Source of the DNA: Microbacter sp. GSS18
GTDB lineage: Bacteria > Actinomycetota > Actinomycetes > Actinomycetales > Microbacteriaceae
DNA: 64,000 nucleotides
Direction of reading: 5' to 3'
NCBI GenBank assembly: GCA_029319145.1
Contig: CP119753.1
Location: 372,001 to 436,000, forward strand
Below the pieces are notes generated by a model. It saw only the letters and a list, made by a program, of their open reading frames with translations, was not told the origin of the DNA and did no database searches. The translations under genes were made by a program, and so were the position numbers. Of the stretch, positions 25,401 to 31,783 are shown piece by piece (the first letter of the stretch is position 1; each line of letters opens with the position of its first letter).

Positions 25401-26195
25401 CTCGTGGTCGAGCACGCCGTCAACCGCGGGTCGGAGTCGCTCATGGTCGTCACGGCGAGCGAGCGCCACGCGCACCGCATCCGTGCCGCGGTCGAGTCCG
25501 CGTTCGCGGGCCGCTCCGACGTCGCCGACTTCGTCTCGCGCGCCACGGCCGAGCCGTTCGCGGTGCTGACCCTCGAGGAGTCGGTGGCCGAGAGCCGCGA
25601 CCGCGTGGTGTTCTCGCTCGGCTACGGGCTGACGCGACACGGGCGCGTGCTGAGCGACTTCGGGGACCTGTCGACGCCCGACGGCGAGCGGCTCCTGACG
25701 GTCGGCATGACGCGTGCGCGTCGATCGATGGTGATCGTGTCCTCGATCCGGCCGTCCGCGTTCGACGACGGACGCCTCGAGTACGGCGCCGCGACCCTGA
25801 TGTCGATCCTCGGCTCGCTCGCGGCGCGTGCGCGCGAGGCCCGGCTGGAGGACCTGGCAGACCCGCTCACGCTGGCGCTCGCCCGCGAACTGCGCCGGCT
25901 CGGCGTCTCGGTCGACGTGCATTACCGCGGGCTGCTGCCGCTGGTGGCGCAGTCGGGAGGCAGGGCGGTCGTGGTCGAGAGCGATCCCGAGACGGTCGGC
26001 GAGTCGCTGCGCGAATCGCTGCGGCTGCGGCCCCAGATCCTGCGGCGCCTCGGGTGGCACTACGTGCGCGTGCACTCCTTCGACCTGTACAGCGACCCGG
26101 CGGGCGTCGCCGCGCGGATCGCGGGCCTCCTGGGCGTGTCCGCCGAGGCGGTGACCGCCGACGGCGACACGCAGCCGATCGATGTCGGCGAATAG
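22473..26195 (+). CDS. Giant SF1 (DUF4011-like) helicase homologue with degenerate ATPase motifs
   Basis: A 1240-residue protein aligned by eye with the DUF4011/Upf1-like helicase family. The family P-loop PGTGKSQT reads PGTGGTQT (about 310-317): the Walker A lysine is Gly. The DEAS Walker B box reads IIADAAA (about 833-839). Later motifs persist: GDPVIQKPTPF, LTRSYRAGGEDLAELVNEAFY, RDRVVFSLGYGLTRHGR and GERLLTVGMTRARRSMVIVSSI. The last 110 residues resemble the appended Vsr-type nuclease but lack a clear D-ExK. It probably binds nucleic acid without unwinding it. The downstream small gene overlaps its stop. Confidence 0.8.
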   Translation: MWRAEGSVVAGVQDGAEVTPGTLGIAERDATVVHVADAERDRIRRETAMLGGRSTLLHFSEHDDASIEITNAHPGSLPTFLTGRSTLLSNLFRDEVALRNARLAAERITAKNVELRTTRGLEAIHLAVGLASWQVGDTTCTAPVLLHPLAIRRHHADFELMLQGTFTVNPELVRALRVHFGIELDAPALAALAHARGVFQPQPVIDRLRAVTAGIDSYSVKPRLLVSSFADVAAPMSRDARDLDHPVLNALAGHHRDRENLAIRRNTPAAPDADSRPPAADTLLLDADAEQEHVLARIAAGQSLLVHTLPGTGGTQTIINAVGALVRDGKRVLVVSARRSTLEGVRHRLAGIGLPGLAVSPRHVQRDLIRAIVRNEKATPPKVAEIDDALVRLRTVLRDYRSAVTSRHPDLDVTMLEVLAELSRLAARTPAPATTARFDAAALQALSERRPEAAEKMRQAARLGEFRFGPDDSPWYGVSFSTTEEARATHALAGKLHRSAVPTLLERGYELIAQTRMRPFGTIAEMGEYISLLQGVRDSLDRFSLTVFERPLAELIQAHGPRRDAPSMTGANRRRLRRLTREYIRPGVHISDMHEALLRVQHQRTEWQRFVDAGVAPEVPIGLADVHVAWQRVDAELAELDRALGRSGPDRLAALPVAELVRTLAALAADSEVFTNLRERAALRTELAGLGLEHLLTELSVRHVPEEAVGDELEFAWWQSVLEHLLHSDRALLGANTSVVDRLERDFRLVDEAHAAASGPLLANQLATWWRIGIVDEAGEAAALKSALKAGTSDARELASVAPTLLRTLAPVWLASPYDVPMIPDDSEFDVVIIADAAAVCLAEAAPALRRARQVVAFGDPVIQKPTPFTVAPGRPSMRAAQDDEVPFDTTSVFERLAELLPVETLTRSYRAGGEDLAELVNEAFYGGELVSLPWAGSYLRRGSLSVDYVEGGTGVPDAVTGAVESPDAEVARVVTLVVEHAVNRGSESLMVVTASERHAHRIRAAVESAFAGRSDVADFVSRATAEPFAVLTLEESVAESRDRVVFSLGYGLTRHGRVLSDFGDLSTPDGERLLTVGMTRARRSMVIVSSIRPSAFDDGRLEYGAATLMSILGSLAARAREARLEDLADPLTLALARELRRLGVSVDVHYRGLLPLVAQSGGRAVVVESDPETVGESLRESLRLRPQILRRLGWHYVRVHSFDLYSDPAGVAARIAGLLGVSAEAVTADGDTQPIDVGE

Positions 26196-26373
26196 GCAGC
26201 GCGTCGAGAAGGTGCCGGGGTCGCGCCGCGCCAAGCTCACCCCCGCGCCCGGAACGCAGCCCGAACCGGTGCCCGAGGACGAGAGCGGAGCGGATGCCGG
26301 CGCTGACGCGTCGGATCAGACCGCCGGGCCGAACGACGAGCGGCTCAGACGCGACGTCCCGCCCCACTGGTGA
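26182..26373 (+). CDS. Small conserved hydrophilic protein
   Basis: A 63-residue polar protein (RVEKVPGSRRAKLTPAPGT, then an acidic Ala/Glu/Asp stretch, ending NDERLRRDVPPHW). The pattern of a basic N-terminus and a C-terminal NDER...PPH(W/Y) tail is one I recognise from short hypothetical proteins of Microbacteriaceae, but the function is unknown. Its ATG lies 14 bp inside the helicase-like gene, so translation is probably coupled. A terminator overlaps its stop codon. Confidence 0.6.
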   Translation: MSANRQRVEKVPGSRRAKLTPAPGTQPEPVPEDESGADAGADASDQTAGPNDERLRRDVPPHW

Positions 26374-26389
26374 GCGGGGCGGGACGTCG
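26352..26389 (+). terminator. Terminator after the helicase-like/small-protein unit
   Basis: A perfect 14-bp stem (CGACGTCCCGCCCC) and ten-base loop; the loop contains the TGA of the small gene. Also faces the converging mscL gene. Confidence 0.8.
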
Positions 26390-26401
26390 GGGCCGCTCGG
26401 C

Positions 26402-26830
26402 TCAGGCCTTCGGCGCGTCCTGGCGCTGCGCCAGCAGGTCGCGGATCTCGACCAGCAGCTGCTGCTCGGTGGGCAGCCCCGGCTCCTCGGTCGGCTTGTC
26501 GACGCCCGCCTTGGCCTCGGCGCGCTCCTTGGCCTTGTTCATGGGCACGACGAAGACGAAGTAGACCACGAGCGCGACGGCCACGAAGTTGATGACGGCC
26601 CCGAGGATCGCCCCGAAGGTGAAGTCGCTCGTGCCGCCGGAGAGGGTCGGAACGCTCCACACCAGGGCGGTGTCGAGGCTGCCGGTCTGGAACAGCACCC
26701 CGATGAGGGGATTGACCAGACCCGACACGATCACATTGACGATCCCCGTGAACGCGGCGCCGATGACGACCGCGACGGCGAGCTCGATGACGTTCCCGCG
26801 GAGGATGAACTCCTTGAAACCCTGGACCAT
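26402..26830 (-). CDS. mscL: Large-conductance mechanosensitive channel MscL
   Basis: A 142-residue MscL. First helix and pore: MVQGFKEFILRGNVIELAVAV, with VIGAAFTGIVNVIVSG; second span: LGAVINFVAVALVVYFVFVVPMNKAK in two parts; cytoplasmic helix LLVEIRDLLAQR. Pentameric emergency release valve for hypo-osmotic shock. The ATG start follows GGGGGGAAGC. It is separated from fmdB by 26 bp and may be in the same transcript. Confidence 0.95.
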   Translation of the reverse strand: MVQGFKEFILRGNVIELAVAVVIGAAFTGIVNVIVSGLVNPLIGVLFQTGSLDTALVWSVPTLSGGTSDFTFGAILGAVINFVAVALVVYFVFVVPMNKAKERAEAKAGVDKPTEEPGLPTEQQLLVEIRDLLAQRQDAPKA

Positions 26831-26856
26831 TCGCGTGCTTCCCCCCTGGCCTGGCG

Positions 26857-27141
26857 TTACGACGAGGCCGGACTCGATGACGTGGACGATGCCTTCGTCC
26901 CGGAGGTCGATGATGGCGAAGAACCCGAGTCGCCGCCACTCGACCCGCCCGAGGAGCCGCTCGAGGCCCGGGAGTCGGTGCGGTAGAAGCCCGACCCGTT
27001 GAAGGTCACGCCGATCGACCCGTACTCCTTGCGCAGCACGCCGCCGCATTCGGGGCACTCGGTGAGCGCGGGCTCGGCGAAGGACTGGACGGCGTCGAAA
27101 CGGTGTCCGCACTGCTTGCAGGCGTATGCGTAGGTGGGCAT
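26857..27141 (-). CDS. FmdB-family zinc ribbon protein
   Basis: A 94-residue protein. The N-terminal FmdB zinc ribbon (MPTYAYACKQCGHRFDAVQS ... CPECGG) has four cysteines in two CxxC knuckles and is followed by GVTFNGSGFYRTDSR, the conserved family tail; the last 40 residues are Ser/Gly-rich. Function not established; named for a putative regulator of a formamidase operon. Starts 15 bp after the 5-FCL gene, so the order 5-FCL-fmdB-mscL suggests one operon. Confidence 0.93.
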   Translation of the reverse strand: MPTYAYACKQCGHRFDAVQSFAEPALTECPECGGVLRKEYGSIGVTFNGSGFYRTDSRASSGSSGGSSGGDSGSSPSSTSGTKASSTSSSPASS

Positions 27142-27155
27142 GGGCTCTCTCGGTT

Positions 27156-27752
27156 TCAGCGCGCCGCGGGCGCGAAGGTTCGGGTCTGAGTGGGCGTGAC
27201 GACTCCGGTCACGGGCTGGTCGTGCAGGTCGCGGGGCACGTCGTCGACGATCTCGGAGTCGAACACGACGGCGTACACCGGCGGGCGGTTCTCCATCGAG
27301 CCGAGCGTCTTGTCGAAGTAGCCGCGGCCCCAGCCCAGGCGCATGCCGTCGGCTGCGACGGCGGCGGCGGGGATGATCAGCAGGTCGACGTCGTTGAGGG
27401 CGATGGGTCCCAGCACATCGCCCACCGGCTCGGGAATGCCGAACAGGCCCTCGGCGATGTCGGCGCCGGGCGCGGCCACCGCCCAGTCCAGCAGGCCGTC
27501 GGCCCGTGTGATGGGGAGGAGGACCCGGATGCCGCGAGCCACGGCCTCTTCGACGAACTCGTGCGTCCCGGGCTCGGTCGGCGTCGACAGGAAGCACGAG
27601 ATGGCGCGGGCCCCGTGTTCGTCGACGAGCTGGTCCAGGCGGGCGCGGATGCCGGCAGCCGCTTCGACGCGTGCGCGCTCCGAGCGCTGCTGGCGCCTTT
27701 CGCGCAGCTCGGCGCGCAGCGCCCGCTTGGCATCGGCGATCTCGTCGGACAT
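27156..27752 (-). CDS. 5-formyltetrahydrofolate cyclo-ligase
   Basis: A 198-residue 5-FCL (MTHFS), which converts 5-formyl-THF to methenyl-THF using ATP. Seen are the N-terminal substrate-handling helix (KRALRAELRERRQQRS), the ISCFLSTPTEPGT strand, and the nucleotide-binding loop LIIPAAAVAADGMRLGWGRGYFDKTL in two overlapping halves, with the key GWGRGYFDK motif. The ATG is seven bases after a TAGAAT box, a leaderless promoter set back to back with that of galU. Confidence 0.93.
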   Translation of the reverse strand: MSDEIADAKRALRAELRERRQQRSERARVEAAAGIRARLDQLVDEHGARAISCFLSTPTEPGTHEFVEEAVARGIRVLLPITRADGLLDWAVAAPGADIAEGLFGIPEPVGDVLGPIALNDVDLLIIPAAAVAADGMRLGWGRGYFDKTLGSMENRPPVYAVVFDSEIVDDVPRDLHDQPVTGVVTPTQTRTFAPAAR

Positions 27753-27759
27753 GACCTCG

Positions 27760-27765
27760 ATTCTA
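27760..27765 (-). promoter_or_regulatory. -10 element of leaderless 5-FCL gene
   Basis: Minus-strand TAGAAT followed by seven bases and ATG at 27752. Confidence 0.6.
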
Positions 27766-27784
27766 GGCGTCGTCGGGCCATCGT

Positions 27785-27790
27785 TAGACT
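27785..27790 (+). promoter_or_regulatory. -10 element of leaderless galU
   Basis: TAGACT followed by seven bases and ATG at 27798. Only 19 bp separate it from the divergent -10 box of the 5-FCL gene. Confidence 0.6.
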
Positions 27791-27797
27791 GTCGGGC

Positions 27798-28685
27798 ATG
27801 CCTCACAAGCCATTCAAGGCCGTCATTCCCGCAGCCGGACTCGGAACCCGCTTCCTCCCCGCCACGAAGGCGATGCCGAAGGAGATGCTTCCCGTCGTCG
27901 ACAAGCCCGCGATCCAGTACGTCGTCGAGGAGGCGACGGCCGCCGGCATCGAGGACGTGCTGATCATCATCGGGCGCAACAAGAACAACCTCTCCAACCA
28001 CTTCGACTCCGTGCCGGAGCTCGAGCAGAATCTGCGCAACAAGGGCGACGACGCCAAGCTCGCGAAGGTCCAGCACTCGAGCGACCTCGCCGACATCCAC
28101 TTCGTGCGTCAGGGCGAGCCCCGGGGACTCGGGCACGCGGTGCTGCGCTCGCGGGCCCACGTGGGCGACCACCCGTTCGCCGTGATGCTCGGCGACGATC
28201 TGATCGACGAGCGCGACAACCTGCTGACGAAGATGCTCTCGGAGTACGACAAGCGCGGCGCCACGATCGTCGCGCTCATGGAGGTCGACCCCGAGCACAT
28301 CCACATGTACGGCGTCGCGACGGTCGAGGCGACCGACTCCGACGACGTGGTGAAGATCACGGGCCTGGTCGAGAAGCCCAAGAAGGAGGACGCGCCCTCC
28401 AACCTGGCGATCATCGGCCGCTACGTCCTCGACCCTTCGATCTTCGACGTGCTCGAGCACACCGAGCCCGGCAAGGGCGGCGAGATCCAGCTCACCGACG
28501 CCATGGAGGAGCAGGCGGCGGACCCGGAGGGGCCCGGCGTGTACGGCGTGATCTTCCGCGGGCGCCGGTACGACACCGGCGATAAGGTGGACTACATCAA
28601 GGCCATCGTGCAGCTCGCGGCCGACCGCGAGGACCTCGGTCCCGAGCTGCGTCCCTGGTTCAAGGAGTACGCGGCGACCCTGTAG
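27798..28685 (+). CDS. galU: UTP-glucose-1-phosphate uridylyltransferase
   Basis: A 295-residue GalU making UDP-glucose from UTP and glucose-1-phosphate for envelope polysaccharides and glycolipids. The nucleotide-binding motif GLGTRFLPATKAMPKEMLPV begins at residue 13; further markers are DKPAIQYVVEEA, RQGEPRGLGHAVL, VMLGDDLID, GLVEKPKKEDAPSNLAIIGRY (split) and GGEIQLTDAM. Its product could feed the glycosyltransferases seen elsewhere in the window. Start fixed by the leaderless promoter. Confidence 0.97.
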   Translation: MPHKPFKAVIPAAGLGTRFLPATKAMPKEMLPVVDKPAIQYVVEEATAAGIEDVLIIIGRNKNNLSNHFDSVPELEQNLRNKGDDAKLAKVQHSSDLADIHFVRQGEPRGLGHAVLRSRAHVGDHPFAVMLGDDLIDERDNLLTKMLSEYDKRGATIVALMEVDPEHIHMYGVATVEATDSDDVVKITGLVEKPKKEDAPSNLAIIGRYVLDPSIFDVLEHTEPGKGGEIQLTDAMEEQAADPEGPGVYGVIFRGRRYDTGDKVDYIKAIVQLAADREDLGPELRPWFKEYAATL

Positions 28686-28709
28686 CGCCGCCCGTTCGAG
28701 GGGGTCGAC

Positions 28710-29339
28710 GTGGACGCGACGTCTCCGCGTCGGCACGGGCCGGTGTCGATCCGGCTGGTGCGTCAGCGCGATGCGCGCACGCTGCAGAACGAGCTGCTCG
28801 AGAACCGCGCCTGGCTGCGGCCGTGGGAGGCGACGAGCCCCGACGGGCCGGTGTCGTTCGACATGCGCATCGGCGTGCGCCGGCTGCTGCAGCAGTACCG
28901 CGACGGCGTCGGCGTGCCGTTCGTGATGGAGTACGACGACGAGATCGCCGGTCAGCTGAACGTGTGGGGCATCGCGCGGGGTTCGCTGGCGTCGGCGACG
29001 ATCGGGTACTGGGTCAGCGAGCGCTTCGCGGGCCGGGGGATCACGCCGACCGCCGTGGCCATGGCGACCGACCTGTGCTTCGCCGAGATGGGGCTGCATC
29101 GCATGGAGATCTGCATCCGTCCCGAGAACAGTGCGAGCCTCCGTGTCGTCGCCAAGCTGGGGTTCCGCTACGAGGGGCTGCGGCGCCGTTACATCCACAT
29201 CGACGGCGATTGGCGCGACCACTACTGCTTCGCGCTCGTGCGCGAAGACGTGCCCGACGGTGTCCTGCAGCGGTGGCTGGCGGGGCGGGCGCCGCAGGAT
29301 GCCGCGACGGTGCCGCCGGCCGACCGGCTGCACGCGTAG
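28710..29339 (+). CDS. GNAT-family (RimJ/RimL-type) N-acetyltransferase
   Basis: A 209-residue acetyltransferase starting with GTG 24 bp after galU, so probably co-transcribed. Conserved acetyl-CoA-binding segments are seen: IGYWVSERFAGRGITPTAVAM (in two pieces), ENSASLRVVAKLGFRYEGLRRRYIHIDGDWRDHY (in pieces). The pattern matches the RimJ/RimL group that acetylates protein N-termini, particularly ribosomal proteins, or small-molecule amines. Target unknown. Confidence 0.92.
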   Translation: MDATSPRRHGPVSIRLVRQRDARTLQNELLENRAWLRPWEATSPDGPVSFDMRIGVRRLLQQYRDGVGVPFVMEYDDEIAGQLNVWGIARGSLASATIGYWVSERFAGRGITPTAVAMATDLCFAEMGLHRMEICIRPENSASLRVVAKLGFRYEGLRRRYIHIDGDWRDHYCFALVREDVPDGVLQRWLAGRAPQDAATVPPADRLHA

Positions 29340-29382
29340 GACGACACGCGCCCGGCTGACGGGGGAGGACCGGCTCGTCCCC

Positions 29383-29388
29383 TACCGT
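29383..29388 (+). promoter_or_regulatory. -10 element for leaderless membrane-protein gene
   Basis: TACCGT followed by seven bases and ATG at 29396. Confidence 0.55.
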
Positions 29389-29395
29389 TGTCCAC

Positions 29396-30286
29396 ATGGG
29401 CGGGCAGGTGCTGGGCGGCGGGGTGATCGTCCTCGTGGCGACGCTGCTGTGGCTGGTGTACCTGCTGCCGAGCGTGCACAGCCGGCGCCAGTACGACGCG
29501 GCGGAGCGAAACGCCGTCCGCCTCAACCAGGCGCTCCGCGTCCTCGCCGAGACGAGCGAGACGCCCGAGGAGGTGCGGCTGGAGCTCTCGGCCCGCACCG
29601 CGATGGCGCAGCAGCGCCTCGCCCGTCAGGCTCTTGCCGAGCGTGAGCACGCGGCGCTCGAGCAGGCGCGCGTCGACCTCGAGCGGGCGCGTGCCGAACG
29701 CGCCGCCGTGCGCTCGCACCCCGAGACCCGTCGCGCCCGGGCGCGACGTCGCACGCGCTTCACCATCACGCTGTCGGGTGTCGCGGGCATCGGGATCGCG
29801 GCGTGGGGCGTGTGGGACCTGACCGTCACCGGCTCGCAGCTGGCGCTGTGGAGCGGGGGCATCCTCGTGGTCGTCGCGGCGCTGCTGCTGCGGCGCATGG
29901 CGGCCGTCGGGGCACGAGAGGCCGTGCGCTCTCGCGCGTCGGCCGAGCCCGTCTCGCGTCCGGCGACCGCGACCGCCGTGCAGGACGTCGAGCTGACCAC
30001 CGGCGAGCGCGCGTGGGAGCCGCGCGAGCTGCCCAAGCCCCTCACGGCGTCGGCCGGGTCGCGCGCCGCCGCCGTGCTCGACGCGACGGCCGCGCAGGAC
30101 GCCGTGCGCCAGGCGGCGCTCGACGAGGCGATGCGTCAGCGCGCCGAGGCCCAGCGTCCGCCGTCGATCGACACCGCGCGCGCCGCGCGCGAGGGGGCGG
30201 ATTTCGCCCGCATGGGGTACGTCGACGACGCCGAGATCGAGGCTCACGTGCGCCGGCTCCTCACCCGCCGGGCCGCCGGTCAGTGA
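29396..30286 (+). CDS. Membrane protein with long helical region
   Basis: A 296-residue protein. An N-terminal span (VLGGGVIVLVATLLWLVYLLP) is followed by the conserved SVHSRRQYDAAERNAVRLNQALRVL type of helix, a Glu/Arg/Ala-rich coiled-coil stretch (about 60-110), two central spans (about 125-165) and a polar C-terminal tail. Such proteins are widespread in Microbacteriaceae and are sometimes called large exoprotein; no function is known. Transcribed on its own, next to tRNA-Ala. Confidence 0.75.
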   Translation: MGGQVLGGGVIVLVATLLWLVYLLPSVHSRRQYDAAERNAVRLNQALRVLAETSETPEEVRLELSARTAMAQQRLARQALAEREHAALEQARVDLERARAERAAVRSHPETRRARARRRTRFTITLSGVAGIGIAAWGVWDLTVTGSQLALWSGGILVVVAALLLRRMAAVGAREAVRSRASAEPVSRPATATAVQDVELTTGERAWEPRELPKPLTASAGSRAAAVLDATAAQDAVRQAALDEAMRQRAEAQRPPSIDTARAAREGADFARMGYVDDAEIEAHVRRLLTRRAAGQ

Positions 30287-30333
30287 CGCGCCCGGGCCGA
30301 CCGCCCGGATTCGGGGCCACTCCGTGAGCGTGG

Positions 30334-30339
30334 TAATGT
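30334..30339 (+). promoter_or_regulatory. -10 element of tRNA-Ala
   Basis: TAATGT lies 13 bp before the mature 5' end of tRNA-Ala in an unusually AT-rich short stretch. Confidence 0.5.
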
Positions 30340-30352
30340 AACGGAGGTTCAC

Positions 30353-30425
30353 GGGCCTGTGGCGCAGTTGGTAGCGCGTCTCGTTCGCAATGAGAAGGTC
30401 AGGGGTTCGATTCCCCTCAGGTCCA
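30353..30425 (+). tRNA. tRNA-Ala (anticodon CGC)
   Basis: Complete 73-nt cloverleaf: acceptor GGGCCTG with CAGGTCC including the G3-U70 wobble that is the alanine identity element, D-stem GCGC/GCGC, anticodon loop TTCGCAA (anticodon CGC), T-loop TTCGATT, discriminator A. CCA is not encoded (ACCG follows). Its last 12 bases are part of a 16-bp direct repeat flanking the IS481-type insertion, so the 3' end has been rebuilt by target duplication and the tRNA is separated from its original terminator at 31750-31775. Confidence 0.94.
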
Positions 30426-30429
30426 CCGA
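30414..30429 (+). repeat. Left copy of 16-bp target duplication
   Basis: CCCTCAGGTCCACCGA directly abuts the IS left end at 30430 and is identical to 31733-31748, which abuts the right end. It covers tRNA-Ala nucleotides 62-73 plus four bases. Confidence 0.85.
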
Positions 30430-30478
30430 TGTGATGAGTCGCGACATAGATGACATCTGAGTCGCGACATGGGAGACA

Positions 30479-31660
30479 TCAAGTGAGAGAGCCCGGCCAT
30501 CGGCCGGGCTCTTTTTGTGTGTTGCGCCAGTAGCCGCGTGTGGGGTCGATGGTGTTGGTCGCGATGATCTCGCCGGTGTCGAGGTGGACGACGGTGATGG
30601 TGTGGTCGTCGGCGAGGGCGAGGACGCGTTTGCCGGCGTGGCTGGTTCCGATGCCGAGGTGGTGCATGCGGCCGGCGCGTCGGAAGCTGATCTTGCCGCC
30701 GTCGCCGACTTTGTCGTAGCGGAGCCGGTAGTGGACCGGGTTTCGGGAGCCGGCGGGAACGGCTTTCGGTGTGGCGTTGTAGGCGGTCGCGGGGGTGTGT
30801 CCGTCGAGGGCGCGGTGCGGCCGGTGGTGGTTGTAGTACTCGCGGAACCGGTCGAGCTGGTGCTGCAGGTCGGGGAGCGTGGTGGGGGCGGGCTGCCGGG
30901 CGAGCCAGCGTTTCAGGGTCTGGTGGAAGCGTTCGATCTTCCCCTGGGTCTGCGGGTGGTTCGGGGAGCCGTTCTTCTGCCGGACGCCGAGGACGGGGAG
31001 GACGTATTCGAACGCGTTGCGGCCGCCACCGGAGCGGGCGGTGTAGACGCGGCCGTTGTCGGTGAGGGTCGAGGCGGGGATGCCGTGGACGTCGATGGTG
31101 GTGAGGAAGGTGTGGACGACATCATCGCCGGTGACCGGGATGTGCGCGGTGCAGGACAGCAGGCAGCGGGAGTGGTCGTCGAGCCAGTTCAGGATCTCGA
31201 CGTCGGTGCCGTCCGCGAGTCGCCAGTGTGTGAAGTCGGATTGCCAGGTCTCGTTCGGCTGCGCGGCTTCGAACCGGATGTAGGAGGACCGGGGGCGTTT
31301 GCGTGGTTCGGGGGTGATCAGGTTCGCGTCGGTCAGGATCCGCCGGATCGTGGAGGTCGATGGTGCCCGCAGTCCTTCCTGGGTGAGGTGCCAGGCGATG
31401 GTGACCGGTCCGGCATCCAGCCCGGATGCCGACAGGCTCAGCCGCAGCACGATGATGCGTTCCCGCACCCGGTCGGTCGTGCGATGCGGGCTGGACAGCG
31501 GGGCCCGCGACCGCGGCTCGAGCGCATCGAGCCCGCCCTCCCGGTAGCGGACGAGCAGACGGTGCAGATGCTGACGGCTCATCCCGTACTCCGCGGCCGC
31601 GGCCGAGACCGACAGCTCGCCCGAGACGACCTTCAACACCACGACCCGATGCTTCGACAT
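30479..31660 (-). CDS. IS481-family transposase
   Basis: A full-length 393-residue transposase. N-terminal helix-turn-helix (SVSAAAAEYGMSRQHLHRLLV) and an RNase H-like DDE core: first D in ETWQSDFTHW, second D in STLTDNGRVYT, E in GKIERFHQTLKRWL. The C-terminal HRALDGHTPATAYNA segment is typical of the family. No frameshift or internal stop, so the element could be active. The last codons run through a hairpin (30488-30512) that terminates plus-strand transcription. Confidence 0.95.
   Translation of the reverse strand: MSKHRVVVLKVVSGELSVSAAAAEYGMSRQHLHRLLVRYREGGLDALEPRSRAPLSSPHRTTDRVRERIIVLRLSLSASGLDAGPVTIAWHLTQEGLRAPSTSTIRRILTDANLITPEPRKRPRSSYIRFEAAQPNETWQSDFTHWRLADGTDVEILNWLDDHSRCLLSCTAHIPVTGDDVVHTFLTTIDVHGIPASTLTDNGRVYTARSGGGRNAFEYVLPVLGVRQKNGSPNHPQTQGKIERFHQTLKRWLARQPAPTTLPDLQHQLDRFREYYNHHRPHRALDGHTPATAYNATPKAVPAGSRNPVHYRLRYDKVGDGGKISFRRAGRMHHLGIGTSHAGKRVLALADDHTITVVHLDTGEIIATNTIDPTRGYWRNTQKEPGRWPGSLT
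30488..30516 (+). terminator. Rho-independent terminator inside the IS end
   Basis: An 11-bp stem (AGAGCCCGGCC / GGCCGGGCTCT) with a three-base loop followed by TTTT on the plus strand. It would stop read-through from tRNA-Ala into the transposase antisense strand, in effect replacing the terminator displaced by the insertion. Confidence 0.8.
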
Positions 31661-31732
31661 GCACGTGACTGTCGCCGATGACGCGACTCACGTGTCACCC
31701 ATCACCCGTCACCTATGTCATGAACCCACACA

Positions 31733-31748
31733 CCCTCAGGTCCACCGA
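31733..31748 (+). repeat. Right copy of 16-bp target duplication
   Basis: Identical to 30414-30429; the orphaned original 3' end of tRNA-Ala with its flanking bases. Confidence 0.85.
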
Positions 31749-31749
31749 A

Positions 31750-31775
31750 GAGGCCCCCGGTTCGCCGGGGGCCTC
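31750..31775. terminator. Original tRNA-Ala terminator, also facing the hydrolase gene
   Basis: An 11-bp stem GAGGCCCCCGG closed by a TTCG tetraloop. It follows the right-hand tRNA 3' remnant by one base and lies 8 bp beyond the stop of the minus-strand alpha/beta hydrolase gene. Confidence 0.85.
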
Positions 31776-31783
31776 GTGCATTC

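Larger units (their letters stand above)
30430..31732 (-). mobile_element. IS481-family insertion sequence (1303 bp)
   Basis: The ends are imperfect inverted repeats that both begin TGTG and share TC..GACATAG.TGAC when read inwards. They enclose one transposase gene on the minus strand and are flanked by a perfect 16-bp direct repeat. The left end also contains a 13-bp repeat TGAGTCGCGACAT (30435-30447 and 30458-30470), which may be transposase-binding sites; a related GAGTCGCG occurs near the right end. IS481 duplications are variable in length, and 16 bp is at the long end. Confidence 0.88.

Noticed and set aside
30414..31748. tRNA-anchored integrative island with attL/attR
   Set aside because: The repeats flank only a single IS481-type transposase and abut its inverted repeats exactly; no integrase or cargo is present.
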